Positions 54,331-63,732 of a stretch of DNA of 64,000 nucleotides are shown in pieces; within the stretch, counting starts at the first letter, position 1, and the number at the start of each line of letters is the position of its first letter. The translations under genes were made by a program, and so were the position numbers. Source of the DNA: Novosphingobium arvoryzae (GTDB lineage Bacteria > Pseudomonadota > Alphaproteobacteria > Sphingomonadales > Sphingomonadaceae); assembly GCF_014652615.1 (NCBI RefSeq), contig NZ_BMZD01000007.1, positions 61,477-125,476 of the forward strand, given 5' to 3'. The notes under the pieces were generated by a model. The model was not told the origin of the DNA and did not search any database. It worked only from the letters and a program-made list of their open reading frames with translations.

Positions 54331-54933
54331 TCAGGGGACCACCCAGGTCCCCTGCCAAGGCTGCCCGGCATCGCCGCGCGAGAATTTCGCGCGGCGATGT
54401 CCGTTGTGGGCCAGGTAAAGCCAGTCGAGCTCGGTCAGCGTGATCAGCAGCACCGCGAAGTTCGCCCGTGCAGCCAGCAGCTGCTCCTCGGTCGGACGAA
54501 TGCCCTCCAGCTCAGGCGGCAGCCCCGATAGCGGCTGGTCCGCTTCGCTCCCCGGTCCGGCGCTGGTCAGATAGCACCGCCGCGCAAAGGCCGTCGCCGC
54601 AGTCCAGGCCGCATCAGCAACCGGCCCCTCGCGCTCGATCCGGCCCTGCCCGCGCGCACGGATCTGCACTTTCGCAGCAGGATCATAGGCCAGCATCGCG
54701 ATTTCAGGACGCTGTTCGATCAGGGCCACCTTGGGACTGCGGGCATCGGTGTGCAACCGCAGCGCCGCAAGGTGGGGATCGCATGCTCGCAGCACCATGA
54801 TCCGCAGGTCACCATCCGCCGTGCCGATCACCGGCGTGTGCATCGGCGATTTGCGGTCGCACGCGGCGGCGCTCAGCCGGGAGGATACATCCAGCAGCAC
54901 ATCATGCAGACCGACGGCGATTTCATTCATCAT
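54331..54933 (-). CDS. Pyridoxamine 5'-phosphate oxidase-like flavin-binding protein
   Basis: 200 residues. The N-terminal half reads like the split-barrel FMN-binding fold (VIGTADGDLRIMVLRACDPHLAALRLHTDARSPKVALIEQRPEIAMLAYDP), and the C-terminal ELDWLYLAHNGHRRAKF-x-RGDAGQPWQGTWVVP matches PNPOx-like family ends. True PdxH has extra active-site residues not seen, so it is probably a flavin or heme-related reductase of unknown substrate. The start is ATG 54933 or 54930; no clear ribosome-binding site. It is convergent with ettA, four bases apart. Confidence 0.75.
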   Translation of the reverse strand: MMNEIAVGLHDVLLDVSSRLSAAACDRKSPMHTPVIGTADGDLRIMVLRACDPHLAALRLHTDARSPKVALIEQRPEIAMLAYDPAAKVQIRARGQGRIEREGPVADAAWTAATAFARRCYLTSAGPGSEADQPLSGLPPELEGIRPTEEQLLAARANFAVLLITLTELDWLYLAHNGHRRAKFSRGDAGQPWQGTWVVP

Positions 54934-55054
54934 AACTGCTACAAACCTGAACAGAAACCTTACCAAATCATTCACCGTGGCGACAGCGCGAATCGGGTAG
55001 CGATGGCCCATGGTCGCCGCCGGTGGTGCGGCGCGATGGGATGGAGATACGGCC

Positions 55055-56092
55055 ATGGCCGTCAAGACTCTTGGTAAGTTCGGCCGGATTTCAACCCTGG
55101 CTATGGCGTTTGCCGCATTGACCCTTCCGGGCCTGGCGGCAGCCCAGGAAGATGGCCGCGGTGGCCCTGGCTGGCGGCGCGGCGATGCCGAGGCGCGCGG
55201 CAACATCGGCGGCAGCTATCAGCCGCCGCAGCGCTCGGCCCCGGCCGAACGCCCCAGCGGCGGCGAAGGCTGGTCGCGTCCGATGGCCCGCAGTGCTCCC
55301 GTAGCCGCCCCCACTCCGATCAGCGCGCCGCCCCCCAGCATGGGTGAGCGCCGAGGCGGCGATGACACCGCGCGTAGCTGGCGCGGACGGGGTGACGGCG
55401 GCGCTGGTTCTGGCTGGAATGGAGGCGGGCGCGGCAACTGGCGGGATAACGGTGCCGCCACGGCCAGTGTCCCCGTGCCCGCGCCGCAGCCCGCTGCGCG
55501 CGCTGCTCCAGGCGGCAACTGGGGCCGGACCACGAGTGCCACCAGCGGCTCTTATGGCAATGACGATCGGCGTGAACGCCGCGCCGAGCGCAGCGGGCGC
55601 GATGACCGCCGCGAAGGCTGGCGCAGCGACGAGCGCCGCACCGGTGCCGATGTCTGGCGCAACGATACGCGCCGCGATGATCGGCGCGACAACTGGCGGG
55701 ATAATGATCGCCGCCGCGATGACAGCCGCTATCGCAGCGGCAGCTGGAACCGCGACCGCTATGCCTATGGCCACGACTACCGCCGGTGGGACAACCGTTG
55801 GCGCGATAACAGTCGCTACAACTGGTCTTCCTACCGCCGGGCGCATCCGTCGGTCTATCGGCTGGGGTCGTACTATTCGCCGTATCGCAACTATTCCTAC
55901 CGGCGGCTGAGCATCGGCTTCTTCCTCGACAGCCTGTTCTTCAGCAGCCGCTACTGGATCAACGATCCGTGGCAGTATCGCCTGCCCGACGTCTATGGCC
56001 CGTACCGCTGGATCCGGTATTATGACGATGCCTTGCTGGTGAATATCTATTCCGGCGAAGTCGTCGACGTGATCCACGACTTCTTCTGGTAG
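55055..56092 (+). CDS. RcnB-like periplasmic protein with Arg/Asp-rich repeats
   Basis: 345 residues. Signal peptide (STLAMAFAALTLPGLAAAQ) followed by a low-complexity region of Gly, Pro and later DRR/DDRR repeats (about 160-260), then a Tyr/Trp/Arg-rich part. The RcnB domain is at the C-terminus (WQYRLPDVYGPYRWIRYYDDALLVNIYSGEVVDVIHDFFW). RcnB proteins sit in the periplasm and affect nickel/cobalt homeostasis; sphingomonads have many. The metal role here is inferred from family only. A long hairpin follows the stop. Confidence 0.83.
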   Translation: MAVKTLGKFGRISTLAMAFAALTLPGLAAAQEDGRGGPGWRRGDAEARGNIGGSYQPPQRSAPAERPSGGEGWSRPMARSAPVAAPTPISAPPPSMGERRGGDDTARSWRGRGDGGAGSGWNGGGRGNWRDNGAATASVPVPAPQPAARAAPGGNWGRTTSATSGSYGNDDRRERRAERSGRDDRREGWRSDERRTGADVWRNDTRRDDRRDNWRDNDRRRDDSRYRSGSWNRDRYAYGHDYRRWDNRWRDNSRYNWSSYRRAHPSVYRLGSYYSPYRNYSYRRLSIGFFLDSLFFSSRYWINDPWQYRLPDVYGPYRWIRYYDDALLVNIYSGEVVDVIHDFFW

Positions 56093-56102
56093 GTTCCGCA
56101 AA

Positions 56103-56140
56103 GATCAGGGCCCGCTTCGTTTCCGAAGCAGGCCCTGATC
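56103..56140. terminator. Bidirectional hairpin between rcnB-like and cytochrome b561 genes
   Basis: GATCAGGGCC ... GGCCCTGATC with an inner GCTTCG/CGAAGC stem. It lies between convergent stop codons (56092 and 56145). Only short T runs flank it, so efficiency is uncertain. Confidence 0.6.
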
Positions 56141-56144
56141 CGTA

Positions 56145-56699
56145 TCACTTCATCCAGGGGACCATGCGCCGCATCGTTCCGTCCTTGTCGAGCAGGTGAT
56201 GTTTCAGCGCCGCCGCCACGTGCAACACGAACAACAGCAGCATCGCACCGGCAAACACCTCGTGCAGTTCATGGAACAGGCCGGTCGTCGCCTTGTCGCT
56301 ACCCACGGGCAAGGCAGGTATATTGAACAGTCTCAGGAAGCTGACCGGCTTGCCCTGGCTGAACGCGGAATGCAGCCCCCAGCCAGCCATCGGCACCGCC
56401 AGCATCAGGAAATAGAACAAGGCGTGCGTCACTTTCGCCAGCGCAGCCTCCCACGCTTTGAGCGTTTCCTCCAGCGGGGGCGGCGTATGCGTCAGCCGCC
56501 AGATGATGCGCAGCACGGTCAGCCCCAGGATCAGCATCCCGAACGCCTTGTGATAGCCCATCAGCTCCATCTTTTCGGGCCGCGGCATGTCTTCCGACAC
56601 CCAGGCGCCAACGAAGTTACCCATGATCAGCAGGGCGATGATCCAGTGAAGGGCGATGGCCCCGCGCGAATAGCGGGCCTGTGCGTCAATGGTGCTCAT
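56145..56699 (-). CDS. Cytochrome b561 family protein
   Basis: 184 residues with four membrane helices. Heme-ligating histidines are visible in the first helix (IALHWIIALLIMGNF), in MGYHKAFGMLILGLTVLRIIWR, and in VTHALFYFLMLAVPMAGW and LLLFVLHVAAALKHHL. Such diheme b561 proteins move electrons between quinones and periplasmic partners, including superoxide oxidase CybB. ATG 56699 is the family-like start. It is divergent from the 2OG oxygenase gene with a 112-base gap. Confidence 0.9.
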   Translation of the reverse strand: MSTIDAQARYSRGAIALHWIIALLIMGNFVGAWVSEDMPRPEKMELMGYHKAFGMLILGLTVLRIIWRLTHTPPPLEETLKAWEAALAKVTHALFYFLMLAVPMAGWGLHSAFSQGKPVSFLRLFNIPALPVGSDKATTGLFHELHEVFAGAMLLLFVLHVAAALKHHLLDKDGTMRRMVPWMK

Positions 56700-56811
56700 G
56701 CCAATCAAGCTGCCGTATTCCGCTACGGCACGCAAGGTTCTTGTCAGCGCGGCTCCAGTTCAGGTCCAGCTTTCGCTTGCCCTGCGCGGCAGGGCGGATA
56801 GTGCTTTGGCC

Positions 56812-57492
56812 ATGAGCCTGTATCAGTACCCTCCCTGCCCGAACCCGGACAAGGTTGCGCTGCTGCGCGTGGGCGCGCATGTCCGCCGGCGCTTGTCGGC
56901 CGATCCGCTTGCGGAAAAAGTGCCGGTCGAAACCGCCGAAATCTGGGCCATCCCCGAATTCGTCAGCCCCGCCGAATGCGAGCAACTGATCGCCATGGTG
57001 GACCGCACCGCGCGCCCGTCCGACACGCTGGACCACGGGTATGAAGGCGTGTGGCGCACCAGCTATTCCGGCGATGTCGACCGTGACGACAGCTTCGTGA
57101 AAATGATCGAGCGGCGGATCGACGACCTGTTGGGGATTCCCCACGAGAACGGGGAAACGATGCAGGGCCAGCGCTATGAGCCGGGGCAGGAATTCAAGCC
57201 GCACATGGACTGGTTCTGGACCAAGGCCCCATACTGGAAGGTCGAGGCGAAGCGCGGCGGGCAGCGCTGCATTACCGCGATGATCTACCTCAACGACGTC
57301 GAGGAAGGCGGACAGACCGAATTCCCCAACATCGGCGTGTCGATCCCGCCCCAGCGCGGGGCGCTGATCGTATGGAACAACGCCGCGCCTGACGGTTCGC
57401 TCAACCAGGATACGATCCACGCTGGAACGCCGGTGATCCGGGGAGTGAAATACATCATCACCAAGTGGTATCGCGTGCGCAAATGGGGCTGA
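56812..57492 (+). CDS. 2OG-Fe(II) oxygenase (prolyl 4-hydroxylase alpha-like)
   Basis: 226 residues. The double-stranded beta-helix shows the iron triad H-x-D in FKPHMDWF and the distal His in QDTIHAG-x-PV, with the 2OG-binding basic residue in VIRGVKYIITKWYR. FVSPAECEQLIAM and YEPGQEFKPH are typical of bacterial P4H-like enzymes, which hydroxylate protein prolyl residues. Substrate unknown. Its last 10 bases overlap the start of the DUF885 gene, so the two are translationally coupled. Confidence 0.87.
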   Translation: MSLYQYPPCPNPDKVALLRVGAHVRRRLSADPLAEKVPVETAEIWAIPEFVSPAECEQLIAMVDRTARPSDTLDHGYEGVWRTSYSGDVDRDDSFVKMIERRIDDLLGIPHENGETMQGQRYEPGQEFKPHMDWFWTKAPYWKVEAKRGGQRCITAMIYLNDVEEGGQTEFPNIGVSIPPQRGALIVWNNAAPDGSLNQDTIHAGTPVIRGVKYIITKWYRVRKWG

Positions 57493-59303
57493 TCCGCAAC
57501 GCCCTGCATGCGGTCCTGCTGCCGGCGCTGCTGGCGCTGCACCCGCAAGTCGCGATCGCCCGCGCGCCGACGCAGAGCGCCGCGCTGGCGGAAGTCGAAG
57601 ACGGGCGCCTACTGGCGGTCATGCGCGATGACAGCCGCCGGACGATGGCGGTCGACCCGCTCGGCGCGCTGTTTCACGGCGGGGAGGTCAGCGGTGATGA
57701 ACTGGCGCAAGTCTTCACCGACACGCAATTGCGCGCGGCGCGCAAGTCTGGCCAGTTGACGCTTGCGGCCCTCGCCCGGATCAACCGCGCCGCACTCAGC
57801 CCCGAACGGAAGATATCCTATGACGCGTTCCTGGCCGCCAAGCGCGAGGAACAGGACTGGCTGCGGCCTGACCTGATCGCGCTCACGGCAGTCCGCCCGC
57901 TGGAACACTTCGGCGGGCTGCACATGGAGTTTCCGGCCCTGCTGGCCCGCGGCGGGGCGATCCCGTTCGAAAGCGAGGCCGACTATCGCCGCAACCTGGG
58001 GCTCAACCGGGCGTTTGCGACCGTGCTGGACAACGCCGTGCTGCGGTTCCGGCAGGGGCTGGACAGCAGTGTGGTCGATACCCGGCTGACCGTGCGCAAC
58101 ATGATCGCGCAGATCGATACCCTGCTGGCCCACCCGCCAGAGGAATCGCCGTTCTACGCCCCGGTCACCAGCTTTCCCGATACCGTCCCGGCCAGCCGCC
58201 GCGCAGCCCTGCGCAGCGCCTATGCCGCGACGATCCGGAGCGACCTGTATCCCGCCTATCGCCGGCTGCGCGATTTCCTGAACGATGAGTACCTGCCCGC
58301 CGCCCGCGACAGCGTGGGGCTGAGCAGCATGAAGGGCGGCGATGCGCTCTATCGCAAGTTGATCGAGCGCGAGACGACGCTGAAGCTGGAGCCGGAGCGC
58401 GTCCACCAGCTGGGGCTAAGCGAAGTCAAGCGAATCCAGCGCGAGATGGACGCCGTGCGGGACAGGCTGGGCTATCCGGGCGATCTCAAGGCCTTTTTCG
58501 AGCACATCCGCACCGATCCGCGCTTTCACCCCACCAGCGAGGAGGAACTGGCGCGCGGCTATGCCGAAGTCGCGCGCAAGGTGGAGGCGCTTGCCCCGCG
58601 CTATTTCCACCGCCTGCCGCGCACCCCGCTGGTGATCCAGCCCTATCCCGCCTACCGCGCGCAGTACGAGGCGGGCGGCAGCTATACCCAGGGCAGTGCC
58701 GATGGGCGGCGGCCGGGGATCTTCTGGTACAACACCCACGATCTGCCCAGCCGGTTCCTGAGCGGGGTGACCACGCTGTACCTGCACGAGGGCGCGCCAG
58801 GCCATCACTTCCAGATCAGCCGCGCGCAGGAGGACACCTCGCTGCCCGATCTCCAGCGGTTTGGCGGCAACGATGCCTATGTTGAAGGCTGGGCGCTCTA
58901 TGCCGAAACGCTGGGTTTCGCGATGGGGCTGTATGACGATCCGCTACAGCACTGGGGCACGCTGGACGATGAAATGCTGCGCGCGATGCGACTGGTGGTC
59001 GATACCGGCATCCACGCCAAGGGGTGGAGCCGCGAACAGGCGATCGAATACATGCTGGCCAATTCCGGCATGGGCCGCACCGACGCGACGGCCGAAGTCG
59101 AGCGCTATATCGCCTGGCCCGCACAGGCGCTGTCCTACAAGATCGGCGCGCTGACGATCCAGAACCTGCGCAGCGAAGCCGAAACCGCGCTGGGGCCGCG
59201 CTTCGACATCCGCGATTTCCACGAACAGGTGCTGGGCAGCGGTGCCCTGCCCCTGCCAATCCTTGAGGCCAAAGTGCGCGGCTGGATCGCCCGCCAGCGC
59301 TAG
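57483..59303 (+). CDS. DUF885 family secreted metallopeptidase-like protein
   Basis: 606 residues. Signal peptide (LIRNALHAVLLPALLALHPQVAIA) then the DUF885 fold. The zinc-site motif is TLYLHEGAPGHHFQ with a downstream glutamate in YVEGWALYAE, the pattern HEG-x2-GH...E of this gluzincin-like family. Start ATG 57483 lies inside the end of the 2OG oxygenase gene. The family cleaves unknown, probably peptidic, periplasmic substrates; a helical Leu-rich core and YIAWPAQALSYKIG near the end are conserved. Confidence 0.87.
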   Translation: MGLIRNALHAVLLPALLALHPQVAIARAPTQSAALAEVEDGRLLAVMRDDSRRTMAVDPLGALFHGGEVSGDELAQVFTDTQLRAARKSGQLTLAALARINRAALSPERKISYDAFLAAKREEQDWLRPDLIALTAVRPLEHFGGLHMEFPALLARGGAIPFESEADYRRNLGLNRAFATVLDNAVLRFRQGLDSSVVDTRLTVRNMIAQIDTLLAHPPEESPFYAPVTSFPDTVPASRRAALRSAYAATIRSDLYPAYRRLRDFLNDEYLPAARDSVGLSSMKGGDALYRKLIERETTLKLEPERVHQLGLSEVKRIQREMDAVRDRLGYPGDLKAFFEHIRTDPRFHPTSEEELARGYAEVARKVEALAPRYFHRLPRTPLVIQPYPAYRAQYEAGGSYTQGSADGRRPGIFWYNTHDLPSRFLSGVTTLYLHEGAPGHHFQISRAQEDTSLPDLQRFGGNDAYVEGWALYAETLGFAMGLYDDPLQHWGTLDDEMLRAMRLVVDTGIHAKGWSREQAIEYMLANSGMGRTDATAEVERYIAWPAQALSYKIGALTIQNLRSEAETALGPRFDIRDFHEQVLGSGALPLPILEAKVRGWIARQR

Positions 59304-59312
59304 GTGCAGCGC

Positions 59313-60140
59313 CTAGCTGTATTCGGTCCAGGCGAGCGACGCCGCCGCGCTGTCCACTTCGGTCACGCCCCGGATGCCCAGCGCCGCGCGCGCCTCAGGG
59401 ATCGGCAGGTGGAACACGTCCTCGTACTTCGCCATGAAATAGGGGCCGGACTGTTCGCCCACATCCATCCCGGCGCGCATTGCTTCCAGCACTTTGGGGA
59501 ACGACTGGTGGTAATGCAGCCCGGTCCGCGTCACCAGCCGCAGCGCACCCAGCAACTGGCCGACGTTGATCAGCTGCACCAGCTCAGGATCAAGGAAACG
59601 CGGCACGTTGCTCAGCCGGCCCCAATAGGGAACCAGCTCACCGATGATGTCGAACCCGCCGCCGCAGACGATGTGTTCCAGATCGTGCGTCTGGCCGCTG
59701 CGCAGCGAATAATACTGGAACTGGCTCTTGGGTTCGAACCGGGGGACAATGTCGATCTCGAACCCGTTGTCCTTCAGATAGCGGCCGAACGTGTAACCCA
59801 GCGATCCCTCGGGATAATCCAGCAATTCGGCAATCGTGAAGCTGGAGGAGAAGCCCGCGTTGAACCACGCGTCCAGTTCCGGCCAGCGCTTGCGCTCCTG
59901 CGTGAACAGTTCCTCGATCCGGTCTAGTGGCAGGACTTCGAACAGGATCGGATAGAGCGCATGGGTATCGGCAGAGGTCGGCCGGTCCTTGCCGCTCTTT
60001 CGCAGGAACTGGGTCGCCACCCAATCGCGCAGGCGCGGATCGTTGAGGTAGGGCGAGGAACTGACCAGCACCGAGCTGACTGTTTCCACGTTGCGGATCC
60101 CGCGTGCGAGATAGGGAACGTCTGCATCGGCCATTGTCAT
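59313..60140 (-). CDS. Coq4-family protein
   Basis: 275 residues. The Coq4 signature is present: FEVLPLDRIEELFTQERKRWPEL, LGYTFGRYLKDNGF and the metal-binding H-D-x2-H in GQTHDLEHIVCG. Mitochondrial COQ4 organises or acts in ubiquinone synthesis; bacterial members are less well understood. The gene starts with an ATGA overlap with the AtuA-like gene upstream, so both are made together. Because bacteria use UbiA-UbiJ, this paired copy may serve a different quinone or terpenoid reaction. Confidence 0.85.
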   Translation of the reverse strand: MTMADADVPYLARGIRNVETVSSVLVSSSPYLNDPRLRDWVATQFLRKSGKDRPTSADTHALYPILFEVLPLDRIEELFTQERKRWPELDAWFNAGFSSSFTIAELLDYPEGSLGYTFGRYLKDNGFEIDIVPRFEPKSQFQYYSLRSGQTHDLEHIVCGGGFDIIGELVPYWGRLSNVPRFLDPELVQLINVGQLLGALRLVTRTGLHYHQSFPKVLEAMRAGMDVGEQSGPYFMAKYEDVFHLPIPEARAALGIRGVTEVDSAAASLAWTEYS

Positions 60141-61945
60141 TCTCCCAGTTGCGCGGCGAGTGCAGCAGGCACCGGCACCGGAATTTCCAGCAGCAGCTGT
60201 GCCATAGATTTCGCCGCCGCATCCAGCCGCGGCGACACGTTGATCCCCCCGCCTTGCGCATCGTGCACCACGAAGTTCAGCGCATGAATGCCCGAAACGT
60301 CGAACCGTTCAACCCGGCCCGTGGCGGGATCATCGAACAAGTGGCGATACCAGTCCGCCACGACCTGCTCGCTCAATGCCGCGCGCAGGTACGGCAGGTA
60401 TTCCGCCTTGCGCGCGATCACGGCCACGTTGAACAGCCGCCCCTTGTCCCCGCTGCGCGCCCAGGCCAGCCGGATCAGCGGAACCGCAACGGTGCCGGGT
60501 GCAGCCGGAGCGGCGGGAACCGGTGCGCGGACAATCGCGGCGGGATCGAACCCACCCTGCGGCGGCGCAGTGAACGGCACTTCCGCGCCGTCCAGCCGCA
60601 CCACGGCCTGCGCCCGGTCCCGCCCGATCAGGCAGAACGCCATGTCGGTCAGCGGGAAAGCGCGCGGCGCGGCGATGATCGGCGCGATCGAGGTGCCCTG
60701 CGCCATATTCATGATTGCCGTGGTCTGTTCGCGCCCGAACTGCATGGCCGCGCCCATATCGGCATGATCGACCACGATCTTCAGCAGCACCTCGCGCGGG
60801 GCAAGAGCCTGACGGCGCGGGCCGTATGCGGTTTCGGTGCCGATCACCTCCACATGGGTCAGCGAGAAGTCGGGCAGGCCGCGCGCAGCAAGCAACCGCG
60901 AACAGCGCCGCAGCAGCGCCTCGGCCTGCCGCTCCGCCTTGGCAACGGCGTCGATCCCCGTCACCGGGATCAGCGCAACCGAGCGCCAGCCCGCATCGAA
61001 CGTTGCGCAGGCCTTCAGGCTGTCGGTCGCCGGATAGCCTTTTGCGCCCGCCACCCGCACCCGGTTCGGCCCGACCTGTTCCAGCGTGATCCCGCTGAAA
61101 TCGCAGACCACGTCCGGCACGATGTAGGCTTGCGGATCGCTGACCTCGTAGAGCAGTTGCTCCGCCACGGTGCCGATGGAGACCAGGGCGCCCGTGCCGT
61201 CCGGCACGGTGATGACAACCGTCCCGTCCGCATGGCACTCGCCCACCGGAAAGCCGATTTCCGCCCAGTCGGGGACGTCCTGCCAATCGGTGAAGGTGCC
61301 GCCCGAAACCTGCGCGCCGCATTCCAGCAAGTGGCCGGCGACCGTGCCGCCCGCCAGCAGATCATGGTCATCCGGTCCCCAGCCGAACTCATGGATCAGC
61401 GGCCCCAGGATCAGCGAACTGTCTGCCACCCGCCCGGTGATGACAATGTCCGCCCCGGCATCCAGCGCCGCCGCAATCGGAAATGCGCCCAGATAGGCGT
61501 GAAAACTGCCGGGCCGCTCTGGCAATTCGGCACTGTTGAACATGTCGCGCACGCCCTCGGCGCGCAGCGTTTCGGTCAGTGGCAGAATATCATCGCCCGA
61601 AACCGTCGCCACTTTCAGCGCAAGCCCCTGCTCTGCGCCGCGCGCGCGGATCAGCGCCGCCAGCCCTTCCGGGTTGAGGCCGCCCGCGTTGGCCACCACC
61701 TTGATCCCGCGCGCTTTCAGCTCTGCCAGATAGGGGCCGATATGCAGATCGACGAAGTCAGGCAGGAAGCCGGACGCCGGGTCCATCTGCTTCAGGCGCG
61801 CAAAGATGCCCATCGCCCCTTCGCCAAGATAATCGAATGCCAGATAGTTGAGGCCAGGCACGCGCAGCAACTGCGGCACCGCGATCACGCTGTCGTTCAG
61901 CGCGCCGCTGGCTCCGCCGATCCGCACCACTTTTCCGGATGCCAT
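60137..61945 (-). CDS. Acyclic terpene utilisation AtuA family protein (DUF1446)
   Basis: 602 residues. The N-terminal 450 residues match the AtuA domain (VVRIGGASGALNDS, YLAFDYLGEGAMGI, VVANAGGLNP, DIVITGRVADSSLILGPLIHEFGW). The last 100 residues carry the small C-terminal domain (IRLAWARSGDKGRLFNVAVIARKAEYLPYLR). In Pseudomonas AtuA belongs to citronellol and geraniol degradation, but no other atu gene is here. Coupled to the Coq4-like gene by a four-base overlap. A role in an isoprenoid-CoA reaction is plausible but unproven. Confidence 0.87.
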   Translation of the reverse strand: MASGKVVRIGGASGALNDSVIAVPQLLRVPGLNYLAFDYLGEGAMGIFARLKQMDPASGFLPDFVDLHIGPYLAELKARGIKVVANAGGLNPEGLAALIRARGAEQGLALKVATVSGDDILPLTETLRAEGVRDMFNSAELPERPGSFHAYLGAFPIAAALDAGADIVITGRVADSSLILGPLIHEFGWGPDDHDLLAGGTVAGHLLECGAQVSGGTFTDWQDVPDWAEIGFPVGECHADGTVVITVPDGTGALVSIGTVAEQLLYEVSDPQAYIVPDVVCDFSGITLEQVGPNRVRVAGAKGYPATDSLKACATFDAGWRSVALIPVTGIDAVAKAERQAEALLRRCSRLLAARGLPDFSLTHVEVIGTETAYGPRRQALAPREVLLKIVVDHADMGAAMQFGREQTTAIMNMAQGTSIAPIIAAPRAFPLTDMAFCLIGRDRAQAVVRLDGAEVPFTAPPQGGFDPAAIVRAPVPAAPAAPGTVAVPLIRLAWARSGDKGRLFNVAVIARKAEYLPYLRAALSEQVVADWYRHLFDDPATGRVERFDVSGIHALNFVVHDAQGGGINVSPRLDAAAKSMAQLLLEIPVPVPAALAAQLGE

Positions 61946-62031
61946 GTATTATCCTCTCGCCCGGCCCTGTTCCGGCACACGGTTGGTCCGTGGCCGTCGG
62001 CCAAAGCGAGAGGCTAACGCTCAACCTTCGA

Positions 62032-63627
62032 TCAGGCGAGAGCCTCTGCGATAAGTTGTCGCGTATTGTTCAGGCCATAGAGCGCGATGAAGCTGCCCAT
62101 GCGCGGACCCTGGCTGGAACCGAGCAGGGTCTCGTACAGGCACTTGAACCAGTCACGCAGCTGCTCGAACCCGTAATGCGGATCCTTGCCGATTTCATAG
62201 ACGATGTTCTGAAGCTCTTCCGCGGTGGCATCGTCCGACGTTGCCGCCAGTTCCTCGTCCAGCGCGGCCAGCGCCAGCGCCTCGTTCGGCTCCGGCTTGC
62301 GGCGCTTCAGCGTGGGCGCAATGAAATCGCGGTTGTAGGCCAGCGCACAGCCAACCAGCGTATCGAGCGCGGGATGCGCCGCCGGATCGGCGTTCTCGAC
62401 ATAGTTGCCAAGGTACGACCAGACCTGCGCATGGGTCGCGTGCGGACCCAGCACGCCGACCAGATTGAGCAACAGGCCATAAGTCACGGGCAACTTCTCT
62501 CCGTCCCCGCCGTTGTAGCCATTGGCGCGCAGCAGGTGCCACACCGGGTTCCCCAGCTGCTGCTCGATCGGCTGGCTGACCAGCTTTTCGCGGAACTGCC
62601 AGTATTCATCGACCGCGCGCGGCACGACGCCGACGTGCAATTGCTTGGCGCTCTTGGGTTCACGGAACAGGTAGAAGCCCAGGCTTTCCTCGCTGCCATA
62701 GGTCAGCCACTGCTCGATGGTCAGGCCGTTACCCTTGGACTTGGAAATCTTTTCGCCATTCTCATCCAGGAACAGCTCATAGATCAGCCCTTCAGGGCGA
62801 CGGCCGCCCAGCACTTGCGCGATCTTGCCGCTTTGGGTGACGCTGTCGGTCAGGTCCTTGCCGCACATTTCATAGTCAACGCCCAGCGCGACCCAGCGCA
62901 TCGCCCAGTCGACCTTCCATTGCAGCTTCGACCGGCCGCCCAGGATCGACTGCTCGACCACCGTGCCATCGCTGTCGGTGAAGCGAACCAGCCCCGCATC
63001 GGCGTCGATCACTTCGACCGGCACCTGCAGCACCACGCCGGTCGTCGGGCTGACCGGCAGGACCGGCGAATAAGTCTTGCGGCGTTCCTCGCGCAGGGTG
63101 GGCAGCATCACGCCCATGATCGCGTCGAAATGGCGCAAAACGTTCCGCAGCGCGTCGTCGAACGCGCCGGAATTGTACCGGTCCGAGGCCGAGACGAATT
63201 CATAATCGAACCCGAACCGGTCGAGGAATTCGCGCAACATCGCGTTGTTGTGGTGGGCAAAGCTTTCATGCGTGCCGAACGGATCGGGAATGCGGGTCAG
63301 CGGCTTGCCCAGATTGGCTTCCAGCACAGCCTTGTTCTCGATGTTGTCGGGAACCTTGCGCAGCCCGTCCATATCGTCCGAGAACGCCAACAGCCGGGTC
63401 GGCGCACCGCCGGTCAGCACTTCATAGGCACGGCGCACCAGCGTCGTGCGCAGCACTTCCTGGAACGTGCCGATATGCGGCAGACCCGACGGGCCATAAC
63501 CGGTTTCGAACAGCATCGGCGCGCCATCCGGTTTGCCGTCCGGATACCGCTTCAGCAGCTTGCGGGCCTCTTCGAACGGCCAAGCCTTGGAAACCTGTGC
63601 GGCAGTATGGAGATCGGTATCGGTCAT
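62032..63627 (-). CDS. lysS: Lysyl-tRNA synthetase, class I
   Basis: 531 residues from ATG 63627. The class I signatures are GPSGLPHIGTF (HIGH-like) near residue 44 and KISKSKGN (KMSKS) near residue 280, with the C-terminal anticodon-binding helical cage. Class I LysRS is the archaeal-type enzyme used by alphaproteobacteria in place of class II, so it should be essential. The frame is open upstream to 63705, but similarity starts at MTDTDLHTAA. It lies between the AtuA-like gene and the flagellin gene on the same strand. Confidence 0.94.
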   Translation of the reverse strand: MTDTDLHTAAQVSKAWPFEEARKLLKRYPDGKPDGAPMLFETGYGPSGLPHIGTFQEVLRTTLVRRAYEVLTGGAPTRLLAFSDDMDGLRKVPDNIENKAVLEANLGKPLTRIPDPFGTHESFAHHNNAMLREFLDRFGFDYEFVSASDRYNSGAFDDALRNVLRHFDAIMGVMLPTLREERRKTYSPVLPVSPTTGVVLQVPVEVIDADAGLVRFTDSDGTVVEQSILGGRSKLQWKVDWAMRWVALGVDYEMCGKDLTDSVTQSGKIAQVLGGRRPEGLIYELFLDENGEKISKSKGNGLTIEQWLTYGSEESLGFYLFREPKSAKQLHVGVVPRAVDEYWQFREKLVSQPIEQQLGNPVWHLLRANGYNGGDGEKLPVTYGLLLNLVGVLGPHATHAQVWSYLGNYVENADPAAHPALDTLVGCALAYNRDFIAPTLKRRKPEPNEALALAALDEELAATSDDATAEELQNIVYEIGKDPHYGFEQLRDWFKCLYETLLGSSQGPRMGSFIALYGLNNTRQLIAEALA

Positions 63628-63674
63628 GCCCCGGCCTTTTGCGGAGATGCGCCGTTTTCGCAAGCAAAAGCACA

Positions 63675-63706
63675 AGTGCCGCCCTGCCCGCAGGCAGGAC
63701 GGCACT
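63675..63706 (-). terminator. Terminator after the flagellin gene
   Basis: Minus-strand stem AGTGCCGtCCTGCC paired with GGCAGG-x-CGGCACT (one mismatch), four-base loop, followed by TGTGCTTTTG. It lies 27 bases past the flagellin stop and just before lysS. Confidence 0.7.
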
Positions 63707-63732
63707 CGGCGCCCAAGGAGAAACAGATTGGT

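Noticed and set aside
60104..62017. Plus-strand open frame (637 codons) antisense to the AtuA-like gene
   Set aside because: Arg/His/Gln-rich shadow of a gene with clear family motifs on the minus strand.
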